64,000 bases of DNA from Cyanobacteriota bacterium (GCA_026389335.1 JAPLIB010000012.1:1-64000), one strand, 5' to 3'. Shown: positions 27,192-37,138, numbered from the stretch's first letter. Numbers and translations are program-made. The notes: a model not told the origin generated them from the letters alone.

Positions 27192-29039
27192 ATGGCCCCT
27201 GCCCGCCGCCGATCCCGCCCGCCCCGCCTCGGTGGCGCCACGGCCCCACTGCAAGCGCTGGCGATGGCCCTGCTCGCCATCGGCCTGACGGGACTGCAGC
27301 CCAACCTGCTGCTGGGGGCGATGGCCATCGGCCTGGGGGCCCTCACCGCCCTGAAGCTGTGGGAAGCGCGCAGCCTGGCCGAACACCGGCTCGTCAGCCT
27401 GCTGCAGCTGGTCTGCGCCGGTCTGCTGGCCTCGATGCGACCGGAACTGGGCCCGAGCCTGCTGCAGGCTGCAGCGATCCTGCTGGCGCTAGCCGGCCTG
27501 CTGGCCCTGGAACTGGACGCAGGGCTGGGCTGGCAGGTGTTGCTGCGGCGCAGTGCCCAGGTGCTGGCGGCGGCCCTGCCCCTGGCGTTGGTGCTGTTCC
27601 TGCTGGTGCCGCGACTCAGCCCCTTCAGTGCCATACCCAGCCAGCGGGGCTCGACGGCCATGGTGGGCCTGAGCGACAGCCTCGAACCGGGCAGCATCGC
27701 CGAACTGGTGGGCAATGCCAGCCCGGCAGCGCGGGTTGCTTTTGCTGGCGGCCAGCCGCCAGCTACCGAGCAGCGCTACTGGCGCGTGCTGGTGCACGAC
27801 CGCTTCGATGGCCAGCGCTGGACCAGCTCGACGGCACCAGCAGCGGAGCCGAACGACCCGCGCCAGCGCAGCGACAGCACGCCAGCCGCAGCGGGCGCCA
27901 CCCAGCTGTGGCTGACTGAACCCAGCAGCCTGGTGGCCGTGCCCTGGAGTGGCCGCGGCCGGCCCCTGAGCCAGGAGCTGCTGGCCGATGCCGGTGGCGA
28001 GCTGCTGCACCGGGGCCCGAGCGATCAGCGCCGGGTGTATGCGATCGCCGACGACGACAGCGTCAACCCCTGGCAACAGCAGCCCCCCAGCCCGGCTGAT
28101 CTCGGCCTGCCACGGGGCCAGAACCCCCGGCTTGAAGCCCTGGCAGCCCGCTGGGCCGCCCTGCCGGTACCGATCCAGCGCCTGGAGGCCGCCCAGCGCT
28201 GGTTCGACAGCCAAAACTTCAGCTACAGCACCAACCCCGGCACCCTGCCCCGGCAAGCCCCGCTCGATGCCTTTCTGTTTGAGCGCCGCCAGGGCTTCTG
28301 CGGTCACTACGCCAGCAGCTTCACGGCCCTGATGCGGGCGGCCGGGGTTCCGGCCCGGGTGGTGAGCGGCTACCGAGGGGGGCGCTGGGTGCAGGCGATC
28401 GGCGGCAACAGCTACCTGGATCTGCGCCAGGCTGATGCCCACGCCTGGAGCGAGGTGTGGCTGCCCGGCGAAGGCTGGCGGCTGGTGGATCCGAGCCGTT
28501 GGATCGCCAGCGGCGGCCCGGGCCTGGACGCTGACCAGGCCCGCTCGGGGGCGATGGGGTGGCTGCAACAGGAGTGGCTGCAACAACAGTGGTGGGGCCT
28601 GGACATCGGCTGGACGCGCCTGTGGCTGGGCTACGACCGTCAGAGCCAGCAGGCGCTACTGCAGCGGCTGCTGGGCGACCAGCTGCAGTGGCTGGGGGCC
28701 TTGGTGCTGCTGGTCCTAGGCCTCTGTCTGGCGGTAAGCCTGGCGGCGCTGAGCTGGCTGCAGCGCCGCAGTGAGGGGGATGCTCCCCGGCGGGCCCTGG
28801 AGGCCATCCTGCACCAGCTGGCCTGGGCAGGCCTGGGCCCGGAGCCGGGTGAAACCCTGCCCGCCTTTGCCGCTCGGGTGGAGCAACGCTGGCCGCAGCT
28901 GGTCCCGGAGCTGGAGCGCTTCGTGGATCTCTACCAGCAGCGGCGCTACGGCCCGCCATCCCGCCCCGACCGCGCCGATCGGGAGCTGCGGCACAGTCGG
29001 CGCCAGCTCCAGCACCGGATCCAGCGGCTGCCGCGCTGA
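27192..29039 (+). CDS. TgpA-like membrane transglutaminase
   Basis: A 615-residue protein with about five N-terminal membrane helices (residues 18-145, DUF3488 type), an extracytoplasmic transglutaminase-core domain, a further helix at about 500-520 (LGALVLLVLGLCLAVSLAAL) and a C-terminal cytoplasmic tail. The catalytic triad is complete: C370 in GFCGHYA, H417 in DAHAWSEVW and D433 in LVDPSRW. Family members (Pseudomonas TgpA) are transglutaminase-fold membrane proteins with peptide/peptidoglycan-linked roles; the cyanobacterial substrate is unknown. It completes the MoxR-DUF58 unit, 114 bp downstream of DUF58. Confidence 0.88.
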   Translation: MAPARRRSRPPRLGGATAPLQALAMALLAIGLTGLQPNLLLGAMAIGLGALTALKLWEARSLAEHRLVSLLQLVCAGLLASMRPELGPSLLQAAAILLALAGLLALELDAGLGWQVLLRRSAQVLAAALPLALVLFLLVPRLSPFSAIPSQRGSTAMVGLSDSLEPGSIAELVGNASPAARVAFAGGQPPATEQRYWRVLVHDRFDGQRWTSSTAPAAEPNDPRQRSDSTPAAAGATQLWLTEPSSLVAVPWSGRGRPLSQELLADAGGELLHRGPSDQRRVYAIADDDSVNPWQQQPPSPADLGLPRGQNPRLEALAARWAALPVPIQRLEAAQRWFDSQNFSYSTNPGTLPRQAPLDAFLFERRQGFCGHYASSFTALMRAAGVPARVVSGYRGGRWVQAIGGNSYLDLRQADAHAWSEVWLPGEGWRLVDPSRWIASGGPGLDADQARSGAMGWLQQEWLQQQWWGLDIGWTRLWLGYDRQSQQALLQRLLGDQLQWLGALVLLVLGLCLAVSLAALSWLQRRSEGDAPRRALEAILHQLAWAGLGPEPGETLPAFAARVEQRWPQLVPELERFVDLYQQRRYGPPSRPDRADRELRHSRRQLQHRIQRLPR

Positions 29040-29276
29040 GCCATGAGGCCCCAAGCCCAGTACAACGGTGGAGATCTGTGCGCGATGGCGATGCCCGCCC
29101 CGATCCGAGCGACCCAGAATGCCCCCACCGGCAGAAGCGCCGCCGGCAGGACCGCAGCCTCGAGACACACGGTTCAGGGGGACAGGAGCCCCAGGGATAG
29201 GGTCCCAACGGCTATGGCCCCGAGGGGCACCGCACCGACGGCCCTGAAGTGCCCAGCGCCAACTGGCAGCCCGGCG

Positions 29277-30125
29277 GTGAACCAGCTGGCAGCCCGGCCA
29301 TGCCGAAGCGACAGACCCAGAAACCTGAGGCGGTTCGCCATCGCCCTTGGGGGCCTCGCCTCTGTGCTCGCCCTCGGCTCCCTACCGGCCAGGGCAGCCA
29401 ACACCGACCAGCTCATGCAATTGCTGGCCCAGGGCTCCTGCCCCAACTGCAAACTGCAGGATGCCGATCTGGTTCACGCCAGCCTGCGGGACGCCAACCT
29501 CAGCGGCGCCCAGCTGCAGCGGGCCAATCTCAGCGGTGCCCAGCTCGATGGCGCCAGGCTCGGCGGCGCCGATCTGAGTTTCACCAGCCTGCAAGGGGCC
29601 TCGTTGCGCGGCGCCGACCTGCGCGGCGCCCGGCTGGAGGGCACGGACCTGCGCGCCAGCGACCTCAGCGGTGCCCGGCTCGATCCCGGCGCCCTCTCCC
29701 GCAGCCACTGGGAGAAGGCCAGAGGCATCGCCAACGGCAGCCTCGGCTACGCCGATCTGCACAATGCCGGCGTGGAGGCGGCCCTGGCCGGCAACGCCCC
29801 CGCCGCCGAACAGCTGTTCGGCGAAGCCCTGCGCCAGCGGCCCGAGGCTGCGCTCAGCTGGCTGGCTCGGGGCATGAGCCGCAAGGAGCAGGGCAAGGAC
29901 GGCCTGGCGGCCCAGGATTTCGGCTACGCAGCCACGCTTTATGCCCAGAGCGGCGATGCGTTCACCGCCGAAAAACTGCGCCAGGCTTCTGAAGAGCTGC
30001 TTGATGCACCGAAAAAGAACAAGGGCGGTAACGGCATGGGTTCCCAGATGCTCAGCGGCACCATGAGCGCCATTCAGGTCCTGGCGCCGCTGGCCGTTAA
30101 ATTTCTGGCGCCGCTGGCCTTCTGA
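29277..30125 (+). CDS. Secreted pentapeptide-repeat protein
   Basis: About 282 residues. A signal peptide (RNLRRFAIALGGLASVLALGSLPARA, shown here only by position near residues 17-42) is followed by a CPNC motif and a run of A(D/N)LxG pentapeptides forming an Rfr beta-helix. A helical TPR-like segment (AALAGNAPAAEQLFGEALRQ) and a C-terminal hydrophobic tail (LAPLAVKFLAPLAF) follow. Pentapeptide proteins are abundant in cyanobacteria and often thylakoid-lumenal or periplasmic. GTG 29277 is chosen because residues upstream to 29043 look non-coding; ATG 29214 is an alternative. Confidence 0.78.
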   Translation: MNQLAARPCRSDRPRNLRRFAIALGGLASVLALGSLPARAANTDQLMQLLAQGSCPNCKLQDADLVHASLRDANLSGAQLQRANLSGAQLDGARLGGADLSFTSLQGASLRGADLRGARLEGTDLRASDLSGARLDPGALSRSHWEKARGIANGSLGYADLHNAGVEAALAGNAPAAEQLFGEALRQRPEAALSWLARGMSRKEQGKDGLAAQDFGYAATLYAQSGDAFTAEKLRQASEELLDAPKKNKGGNGMGSQMLSGTMSAIQVLAPLAVKFLAPLAF

Positions 30126-30152
30126 ACTGAGCCAAATTCAAGGGAGGCAATC

Positions 30153-32405
30153 TCAGGGGTTGCTGCCACCCAGCAGGCGACGAGCATCACTACTGGAAGG
30201 CTGATAGCCATAGCCAAAGGTGCCGCCTTCGTTGTCGTCGATGATGTGGGGGGTCACCAGGATCACCAGTTCATTCTTAGTGCGCGTACCACTGGTGGAA
30301 CGGAAGAACTGACCGATCAACGGCATGTCGCCCAGAATCGGCCATTTGTTCACCCCCTGGGAGTTGAAATCAGAGATCACACCCGTGAGGATCAAGGTCT
30401 GGCCATCCCTTACGCGGACCGAACCAGTATCCAGCCGTCGAATGCTCAGAATATTGATCGGGCCACAACCCTGGACATCCTGCTGGTCAGTGACAGCGGA
30501 CACCGAAGGAGAGAGGTTAAAGGTTACAAAACCATTGTCATCGATTTTGTTAACCCTGGCACCGAAGGTCAGGCCCGAAGTACTGAACTGGGGCTCACAG
30601 GCGTTGCCATTGCCCTGGGTTCCCGTTGTCACGGTGTAATCGGTGATCACCTGGGTGCCGACGGTGACGAACGACTCGTTCGAGCGCTTCCTGCCAATGG
30701 TGGCACTGCTGAACACCGATTCAGCCGCCCCACCCGCCGAGGTTGACGACGTGGTCGTGACCTCGCCGCCGCCACTGATCTCGCCGGGATTATCGGTAAG
30801 GATGAGCGTGGGCGAGGCCAGCAGCTTGGTGGATTGGGACTGAATCGTGGCCTTCAGCACGTCAAAGAACTGATCCTTGGGATACTGAAGCCCTGGATTG
30901 GCAATCGGGCCGACGAGAGTATCCAGACCCAGCCGCGTCGAAGGCGGCAGATACTGCCCCCAGGCACCGGCGAGATTACCTTGGTCGTTCACAATAAAAT
31001 TGTTACCGTATCGAAAGGCGAAACTATTGGCAATCGAAGAATCATTCTGCAGGCTCACATCTAGAATCTTCACGGAGAGAGCCACCTGCCGTTGGCGCAG
31101 ATCCAGCTGCTTGAGATACTGCTCCGCGATGGCCACCACCTGGGGCGGACCCACCAAGGTGATCGTTGCCAACCGGGTGTCGGTGGTGCCGATCAGGCCC
31201 CGCAGCGGGCCCACCCCAGAGCCATAGGCCTCCACCGTGGTGGAGGTGCTGGCCTGAGTTGTGGCCGCATTGGGGGCACCGGCGACAGCATTGTTCACAG
31301 AAGTCCCCTCCGTGACTGCCGTGGTGATGGTGTTGGTCTTGGTGACAGTGGCACCGAGATTGGCAAGATAATCAGCAGCAGAAGTTGCTGAAACCTGATT
31401 GAGCCGATAAACCTTCGACATCGTGGAGCCGAAACCCTTATCGAGCACATTCGGCCCAACCACGATCATATTCCCATCCCGACGGCCCTGCAAACCCGCC
31501 GAAAGCAAGGCAGTGTTAAAGGCCCTGGAAAAGCTTTCATTGCGGAATGCAATCGTCACCTTGCGGCTCGACGTCGACCCCACCAATTCCTTCACGTCGC
31601 AATCAATACCACCCGGCCTTGTTGAACCCGGATTTTTGCAATCCTCCACATACACGAATCCATAGCCGCCCAAATCGCTGAGTCGCATCAATACATCCTT
31701 GACCGGTGCATTGCGCAACGTCATTGTCACCGGCGGACCACTGACATTGACAAAACTGGGATTGGTGAGCAACATCGTGCCCACCGCCATGTCCCCCACC
31801 GGCGGTGCCATCGCCCGTGCCTGCAGGGGCGGCACGAACGAGCTCTGGGGAACCCGGCCCGGCTGGTTCAGGTCGGGGCGCGCTGTCTGCAGACTCGCCT
31901 GGTTCGGGGCTGCGAAACTCAGGATCAGATCGCGGCCATCGGCGCTCACCACCGGCCGCCCCACCGGGTAGCCCGGCACCGGTGTCACCTGCAGGCGGTA
32001 GGTGCTGCCCGAACCATCCAGGCTCACGGCCTGGAACCCCACCTCCGGCAGGCTGAAGCGCTGGGGCCCGCGGCGCAGGCCATTCGGTGCCGCAGTGAGC
32101 AGCAGGGCCTCCCAGCTAGATCCACGGGTGGTCTGCTGCAGCTGGGGCGCAGTTCCCACCCCTTCCAGCACCAGCTCCACCGCATCACTCAGGCGGCGTA
32201 GCTTGAGCTCAATTGAGCCCCCCACCGGGATGGTCAGCGGCGCGAGCGCCGGACTGCCGGTCCGGGCCGGCAGCCCGGCGGGGCCGTAGGGAGAGGTGGG
32301 CTGGGCCACTGCCGGCAGCAGGACAGTCTCAAGGGCAGCGAAAGTGGCAACGGCCAGAAGTCGATTGAGCCAGCAACTTCTAACCACGCTTGCCTTCACC
32401 ATCAA
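30153..32405 (-). CDS. pilQ: Type IV pilus secretin PilQ
   Basis: A 750-residue outer-membrane secretin. A signal peptide (to PAVAQ, about residue 34) is followed by an AMIN-like domain at about 60-190, an STN/N0 domain (VTMTLRNAPVKDVLMRL), N1 repeats, and a secretin core ending in KWPILGDMPLIGQFF plus TKNELVILVTPHII, the family signature. It forms the gated pore through which the pilus exits. Last gene of the pilMNOQ series; convergent with the pentapeptide gene 27 bp away. Confidence 0.92.
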   Translation of the reverse strand: MMVKASVVRSCWLNRLLAVATFAALETVLLPAVAQPTSPYGPAGLPARTGSPALAPLTIPVGGSIELKLRRLSDAVELVLEGVGTAPQLQQTTRGSSWEALLLTAAPNGLRRGPQRFSLPEVGFQAVSLDGSGSTYRLQVTPVPGYPVGRPVVSADGRDLILSFAAPNQASLQTARPDLNQPGRVPQSSFVPPLQARAMAPPVGDMAVGTMLLTNPSFVNVSGPPVTMTLRNAPVKDVLMRLSDLGGYGFVYVEDCKNPGSTRPGGIDCDVKELVGSTSSRKVTIAFRNESFSRAFNTALLSAGLQGRRDGNMIVVGPNVLDKGFGSTMSKVYRLNQVSATSAADYLANLGATVTKTNTITTAVTEGTSVNNAVAGAPNAATTQASTSTTVEAYGSGVGPLRGLIGTTDTRLATITLVGPPQVVAIAEQYLKQLDLRQRQVALSVKILDVSLQNDSSIANSFAFRYGNNFIVNDQGNLAGAWGQYLPPSTRLGLDTLVGPIANPGLQYPKDQFFDVLKATIQSQSTKLLASPTLILTDNPGEISGGGEVTTTSSTSAGGAAESVFSSATIGRKRSNESFVTVGTQVITDYTVTTGTQGNGNACEPQFSTSGLTFGARVNKIDDNGFVTFNLSPSVSAVTDQQDVQGCGPINILSIRRLDTGSVRVRDGQTLILTGVISDFNSQGVNKWPILGDMPLIGQFFRSTSGTRTKNELVILVTPHIIDDNEGGTFGYGYQPSSSDARRLLGGSNP

Positions 32406-32451
32406 GTCGGCCGCATGCTATCCAGTTCAGGCTGTGAGAACCAGCGTTATC

Positions 32452-33222
32452 TCACAGTTCAGGGGTTGGCCGGCTGGACCGTGCCGGCGGGAGCCCCCCA
32501 GGGGATGCCAGAGCCCGCCTGGACCTGCTGCCAGGCGGGCGGCCGTACAGGCTGAAGCCGATGGTCATCGTCACCGGCGGAACTGGCGCAGGCCGCTTGA
32601 GGTCCGTACTGACAGGGTCCTTGAGATCAAGCTTGAGGCCGCTCTGCTCCACCAGCACACTCAACGACTCAAGGCGTTCCAACAGCTTCAACAGCTGGGG
32701 ATAGGGCCCCTTGGCCAGAATCTGCATGCCGTTGCGCTGCAATCCCTCAGCTTCAAGTGGATCGGGCTGGGCCTCCGTAGCAGCGGGACTGCCTGGAGCA
32801 GGTGCGGCGGTGGGGCTGCCTGGGGCAGGCGGACGAGGCACCACAGCAGCAGCTGCCTGGGGTTGGTAGAGGTCAAGCTGCACGCCAGCCACTTTCGCCT
32901 CCCGATCCAGCATGGCCAGGAAGGTGGAGACATCACCGCTGCCGATGATCAGGTTGATGAGTCTGTCCTTCTGGGCAAGGGAGCGCGCCTCCAGCTTGTC
33001 CTGACTGACCAGCTGCAGCCGCATCAAGCCAACCTGGCCCTGCAGATCCTGAAGGTCCCCCAGGCGTTTGCTATCGGCCTGAAGCGCCGACCACAGCGGC
33101 ACTAGAACGGCGGCCCCCAGCAGCAGCGTCAGCAGAGAGATGGCCGCGGCCGGCAGTCCGAACCACAACAGCCGCAGTTTCTGGGGTGACAGCCGGGTGG
33201 AGTTGGCCTGGAGATTGGTCAT
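32452..33222 (-). CDS. pilO: Type IV pilus inner-membrane protein PilO
   Basis: A 256-residue bitopic protein: a short cytoplasmic part, a membrane helix (LPAAAISLLTLLLGAAVLVP, about 24-43), a coiled-coil with LQDLQGQVGLMRLQL, and a periplasmic ferredoxin-like fold interrupted by an Ala/Pro-rich insertion (about 128-155). It pairs with PilN to link PilM to the secretin. The start overlaps the pilN stop by 4 bp. Divergent in sequence; assignment rests on topology and gene order. Confidence 0.85.
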   Translation of the reverse strand: MTNLQANSTRLSPQKLRLLWFGLPAAAISLLTLLLGAAVLVPLWSALQADSKRLGDLQDLQGQVGLMRLQLVSQDKLEARSLAQKDRLINLIIGSGDVSTFLAMLDREAKVAGVQLDLYQPQAAAAVVPRPPAPGSPTAAPAPGSPAATEAQPDPLEAEGLQRNGMQILAKGPYPQLLKLLERLESLSVLVEQSGLKLDLKDPVSTDLKRPAPVPPVTMTIGFSLYGRPPGSRSRRALASPGGLPPARSSRPTPEL

Positions 33223-34016
33223 GGCAACAACCCCTGCCGCTGCAGCAGCTCCAGGCGCCGGGCCAGGCCACCGGAGCCCAGCTGGCGCAGAACCTGCAAC
33301 TGTCGGTTGGGCTCTAGCTGGGCGAAAGGGGCGGAGAGCTCGAAGGTCACCGGTGGCCTGACGCCCACCGGCAGACTCGCCTCCGGCGCTTTGCGTTCCA
33401 CCTTGGTCAAGCTGATGGCCCTGGAATCCAGCAACGGCGAGTTCTGCAACTCAAGCTGCAGGGCATTGATGCGTTCAAACGCCTGCGGATCGAAGGTCTG
33501 CCCCCGCAACACCAAGGCTGAGCCAGCCGCATCTACCGTCAGCAACTGGATCCCCACCGGCATGCGGATCTGCAGCTCCTTCATCAGGGCCGAGCTACTG
33601 CGCACACCGGTGAGGGAACTCACCAGCTGCTTGTTGATCTTGCTGATCTGCTGGAGCCGGGCCTTGCGACTACCCAACTGCTGGCGCAGCTGGCTCGCCT
33701 GCGCTTCCACCGCCTGGAGCTGTCCCATCTGGGCCTTCACCATTTGATGGCGCAGAAAGACCAGGCCGGTGAGGCCCGACACCAGGCCGAAGACGATGGA
33801 CCCGAGCACGGTGCCCTGCACCAGCAGGCGCCGACGATCCGCCAGCGCCACGGTGATCGGCTCCTGGCCAATCTGGCGGCGGCGCTCCCGCAACAGATCC
33901 AGCCCAGGGGCGAAAGCCGCCGGCGGCAGCTCCGAACCACCGGCCCCGAGGGGAGACGACCCCTTGCCGGCAAAGGACAGTCCTTTGAAGGAGGGCCAGG
34001 GCAAAGGGGTTCTCAC
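33219..34016 (-). CDS. pilN: Type IV pilus inner-membrane protein PilN
   Basis: About 265 residues with a cytoplasmic N-terminus, a membrane helix (LGSIVFGLVSGLTGLVFL) at about 75-93, a coiled-coil (QAVEAQASQLRQQLGSRKARL split over 100-120) and a periplasmic domain (GIQLLTVDAAGSALVLRG). GTG 34016 is chosen because it shares a base with the pilM stop (TAGTG); the 20 codons open upstream lie within pilM. It forms the alignment complex with PilM and PilO. Confidence 0.85.
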   Translation of the reverse strand: MRTPLPWPSFKGLSFAGKGSSPLGAGGSELPPAAFAPGLDLLRERRRQIGQEPITVALADRRRLLVQGTVLGSIVFGLVSGLTGLVFLRHQMVKAQMGQLQAVEAQASQLRQQLGSRKARLQQISKINKQLVSSLTGVRSSSALMKELQIRMPVGIQLLTVDAAGSALVLRGQTFDPQAFERINALQLELQNSPLLDSRAISLTKVERKAPEASLPVGVRPPVTFELSAPFAQLEPNRQLQVLRQLGSGGLARRLELLQRQGLLP

Positions 34017-34906
34017 TAGAGCAATCCCCTCTGGGCCGCCAGCCCCTGCAGCAACAACGAGCCATAGGGCTCCCATTGCAGCGGCCGTGCGGTCTCCCCC
34101 AGGGCCCCCTCCACCAGCTCCTGGCCGAAAAACTCGGCGGTGATCAACAGCCGCAGGCTGCGCAGGTCAGGCTGTTGACGCTGGTAAAAAACCAGACAGC
34201 GCTTCAGTTCAGCAAGGAGATCCTCCCCAGCCATCGGCAAGGAGCGCTCGAACACCGGCAGGCCTCGGTGAAAGAGGTAGAGCTTGCATTCGAAATCCTC
34301 CGGCACTAACAGCACCACCAACCGATCGGGCGGAGCCGCCTCCAACTCAGCAGCGAGGGCCGCCAGCAGGCAGCTCTGGGCGGGAGCCAGCCGGTCGAGC
34401 TTGGCCCCGGCCAGGGAGAACACCTCGATCCAGCCATCCACCAACTTGCGCGGGGCGGCCACCAGCAACATCTGGGGTGGAGAACCCGGCACGGCCTGGA
34501 GATCCAGGTAGGCCTCCTCCAGGCTGAAGGGCAGATTGAGCTCGGGATCGAGGCGCCGCAACTGAGCCTCCGGATCCGCTGGCATCTCGCCATCGTCCCA
34601 GACGATCACGCGCCAGTGGGCCGCCTCGTAGGGCAACACGGCTTGCACATAGGCGTCCTGCTGGTTTTCGTTCACCAGCAGATCACCGATCAGATCACCC
34701 AGGGGCTCCCGCTCCAGGGGCATGCCCTCCCGGCAGGTGAGCGCGGGCAGGGGGGCCTCCAGGCTCACGGGCAGGGGGGCGTCATCCCTGAACACCTGCC
34801 CACGCAGGAAGTTGTCCTGCAGCTCAATCAAAACCTGCTGGGGGAACATCTGGGCCTTGAGCGGCCGCAGACGATCCTGCAGATCCTCCAATAACCCGGA
34901 AAACAC
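34016..34906 (-). CDS. pilM: Type IV pilus actin-like protein PilM (divergent, short)
   Basis: A 296-residue protein in the pilM position. It resembles the divergent picocyanobacterial PilM/GspL-like proteins: QVLIELQDNFLRG near the N-terminus, LVAAPRKLVDGWIEVFSLAGAKLDRLAPAQ in the middle and a C-terminal LLITAEFFGQELVEGAL. Canonical PilM has about 350 residues and clear actin-like phosphate loops, which are hard to see here. It would bind PilN on the cytoplasmic face. It lies 37 bp after pyrD. Confidence 0.75.
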   Translation of the reverse strand: MFSGLLEDLQDRLRPLKAQMFPQQVLIELQDNFLRGQVFRDDAPLPVSLEAPLPALTCREGMPLEREPLGDLIGDLLVNENQQDAYVQAVLPYEAAHWRVIVWDDGEMPADPEAQLRRLDPELNLPFSLEEAYLDLQAVPGSPPQMLLVAAPRKLVDGWIEVFSLAGAKLDRLAPAQSCLLAALAAELEAAPPDRLVVLLVPEDFECKLYLFHRGLPVFERSLPMAGEDLLAELKRCLVFYQRQQPDLRSLRLLITAEFFGQELVEGALGETARPLQWEPYGSLLLQGLAAQRGLL

Positions 34907-34943
34907 CTAACACCCGATCCTTTTTTACAACGCTACCGAGTTT

Positions 34944-36185
34944 TCAGCGCCAGGGCAGCCCCGAGCCAACCGCTTCCGCAAGCGTGCGCAAGCCGTGGCG
35001 ATCCAGTTGCTGGATCAGTCCCTCCAGGATGCGGGGAACCAGCTCGGGACCCCCATAGATCCAGCCGGTGTACACCTGCACCAGGGAGGCTCCGGCCGTG
35101 ATCCGCTCCCAGGCAATCGGGGCCGAATCGATGCCGCCCACACCGATCAACGGCAGCGCCGGCCCGGCGGTGGCCCGCAGGCGGCGCAGCACTTCCAGGG
35201 CCCGGCCTCGTAACGGCCGGCCACTCAGCCCTCCCGCCTCCTCCGCCAGGGTGCGCCCGGTGGCGGCGAGGCGGCGGTCAGCGAGACCAAGCCGATCCTG
35301 GCTGGTGTTGACGGCGATGATGCCGGCCAACCCTTCCTCATAGGCCAGGCGGGCGATCGCATCGATGGCGTCGTCCTCGAGGTCGGGGGCGATCTTGACC
35401 AGCAGCGGCGGGCAGGCCGGCAGGCGCCGCAGGCGCTCCACCAGGCGCCGCAACAGGCTCTCCTCCTGCAGATCCCGCAGACCGGGGGTATTGGGGGAGC
35501 TGACGTTGACCACGGCGTAGTCGGCCAGGGGGGCCAGCAGCTCCAGCGAGGAGGCGTAGTCGTCGGGGGCCAGGTCCAGGGAGGTGAGCCGCGACTTGCC
35601 GAAGTTGAGCCCCAGCACCGCCGGCCGCTGGCCCGGTGGCGGCAGCCGCTGTTGCTCGAGGATCCGCTTCACGCCCCGGGCGCCTTCGTTGTTGAAGCCC
35701 ATGCGGTTGAGGGCCGCCCGCTCCGCCGCCAGGCGAAACAGGCGCGGTCGGGGATTCCCGGGCTGGGCCTGCCAGGTGATCGTGCCCAGCTCGGCAAAAC
35801 CGAAGCCGAAGCGATCCCAGAGGCCGGCGGCCACACCGTTCTTGTCGAAGCCGGCTGCCAGGCCCAGGGGATTAGCGAAACGACAGCCGAAGAGGGTCTG
35901 CTGCAGGCGTGGATCACGGCGTTGCAGTTCGCCGGCCAGCCCTTCAAGCGTGCCGCTCACCAGCGGCCAGTGCCGCCGCAGGGAGGCCTGGGCCAGCACC
36001 AACAGCGTGGCCCGACTGAGCTGCTCAGCGTCGGTACCCTCGTCCTGCAGCAGCAGGGGCCCAACAAAGCGCCGGTAAAGCGCGCCCGTGCGACCGCTGG
36101 ACTCCACCTGGACTGTGGGGGGGCCTGAACCGCTGGGGTCCGCTGCCGCTGTGAGGTCGTCCTGATCCATCTCCACCCGACTCAC
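34944..36185 (-). CDS. pyrD: Dihydroorotate dehydrogenase (quinone), class 2
   Basis: A 413-residue enzyme oxidising dihydroorotate to orotate in pyrimidine synthesis, with electrons passed to membrane quinone. [13 protein letters not shown] and NRMGFNNEG bind [17 protein letters not shown] carries the class 2 catalytic Ser; VKIAPDL, VNTSQDR and IGVGGIDS complete the barrel. The N-terminal [12 protein letters not shown] and following helices are the membrane-facing part of class 2 enzymes. GTG 36185 overlaps the rnhA stop (GTGA); the first 30 residues are a weakly conserved extension. Confidence 0.93.
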   Translation of the reverse strand: MSRVEMDQDDLTAAADPSGSGPPTVQVESSGRTGALYRRFVGPLLLQDEGTDAEQLSRATLLVLAQASLRRHWPLVSGTLEGLAGELQRRDPRLQQTLFGCRFANPLGLAAGFDKNGVAAGLWDRFGFGFAELGTITWQAQPGNPRPRLFRLAAERAALNRMGFNNEGARGVKRILEQQRLPPPGQRPAVLGLNFGKSRLTSLDLAPDDYASSLELLAPLADYAVVNVSSPNTPGLRDLQEESLLRRLVERLRRLPACPPLLVKIAPDLEDDAIDAIARLAYEEGLAGIIAVNTSQDRLGLADRRLAATGRTLAEEAGGLSGRPLRGRALEVLRRLRATAGPALPLIGVGGIDSAPIAWERITAGASLVQVYTGWIYGGPELVPRILEGLIQQLDRHGLRTLAEAVGSGLPWR

Positions 36186-37138
36186 TGCCGCAACTCCAAT
36201 CCTCCCGCGTCCCGTACCAGGCGCCAGCGGCCCTGGCCGAGGGGCACCACCGTCCAGTCCCGCCAGGGCCAGGCCTGCTCGCGGGACTCGAGGCTGCGCA
36301 AGGGCAATTCCACCAGTTGGGCCAGTTCCACCAGGGTGAGCGCGAAGCCCCCCGCCGCCAGGCGCTCGGCCAGCTCCAGCCGGCTGAGCAGCTTGCCCAG
36401 GGCCTCCGGCGCCAGCTCGCTGGGGGCAGCGACCGCAGCTTCGCTCTCCAGAACCACGGTCCTGGCAGCAGCGGTCCTGGCTGCAGCGGTCATGGCAGCA
36501 GCGGTCATGGCAGCAGCGGTCCTGGCGGCTGGGGTACTGGCGGCGGTGGTCTTGGCGCCTGATTTCGTTGCGACTGAGGCCTTCAACACCGGAGTCTTCA
36601 AGCCTGAGGCCATCAGCACCGGGGCCTCCTGGGCCGGCAGTGGCAGGGCCGGCTCGGCAGGCCCCTCCAGCGCCAGACGCGGCCGCTGACCGCGGGAAAA
36701 GGCCACCGCGATGACATCACAGCGGTCGTTGTCGGGATCACCGCTGTGGCCGCGCACATGCACCAGCGAGAGATCCGGCAGGCGAGCCCGATCCAACCGC
36801 TCCCAGAGGTCGCGGTTGAGCACCTGGCCGCCGGAGGCGGTGCGCCAGCCCTTGCGCTTCCAGCCCGCCAGCCACTTCTGCAAGCCGTCGATCAGGTAGC
36901 GACTGTCGGTGCGGATCACCAGATCAGGATGCCGCGGCAGATCGCGCAGGTTGTCCAGCAGGGCGAGGGCGGCCGTCAGCTCCATGCGGTTGTTGGTGGT
37001 GGCGGGATCGGCACCCCCGAGTTCCCGCTGGGAGCCATCCTCGAAGCGCAGCAAAGCCCCCCAGCCCCCGGGCCCCGGGTTGCCGCTGCAGGCCCCATCA
37101 CAGGCGGCAGCCACTACGCGCAACGGCTGATCGACCAT
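36182..37138 (-). CDS. rnhA: Ribonuclease HI with a long C-terminal extension
   Basis: A 318-residue protein. The RNase H domain at 6-150 has all acidic residues in place: D14 in [16 protein letters not shown]53 in [11 protein letters not shown]78 in RTDSRYL and the last Asp in [11 protein letters not shown]. It degrades RNA in RNA-DNA hybrids. A low-complexity linker (about 165-235) contains [10 protein letters not shown] pentads made by a 15-bp minisatellite, followed by a conserved-looking C-terminal helical domain. ATG 37138 has AGGGGGG upstream (AAGGGGGGCC) and begins just before the domain; upstream codons are not family-like. Confidence 0.9.
   Translation of the reverse strand: MVDQPLRVVAAACDGACSGNPGPGGWGALLRFEDGSQRELGGADPATTNNRMELTAALALLDNLRDLPRHPDLVIRTDSRYLIDGLQKWLAGWKRKGWRTASGGQVLNRDLWERLDRARLPDLSLVHVRGHSGDPDNDRCDVIAVAFSRGQRPRLALEGPAEPALPLPAQEAPVLMASGLKTPVLKASVATKSGAKTTAASTPAARTAAAMTAAAMTAAARTAAARTVVLESEAAVAAPSELAPEALGKLLSRLELAERLAAGGFALTLVELAQLVELPLRSLESREQAWPWRDWTVVPLGQGRWRLVRDAGGLELRQ
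36459..36563. repeat. 15-bp minisatellite inside rnhA
   Basis: Seven tandem 15-bp units starting GGTCCTGGCAGCAGC, the first five nearly identical and the last two decayed. The unit length keeps the frame, adding the pentad AAA(R/M)T per copy to the linker of RnhA. Copy number is likely variable between strains. Confidence 0.85.
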
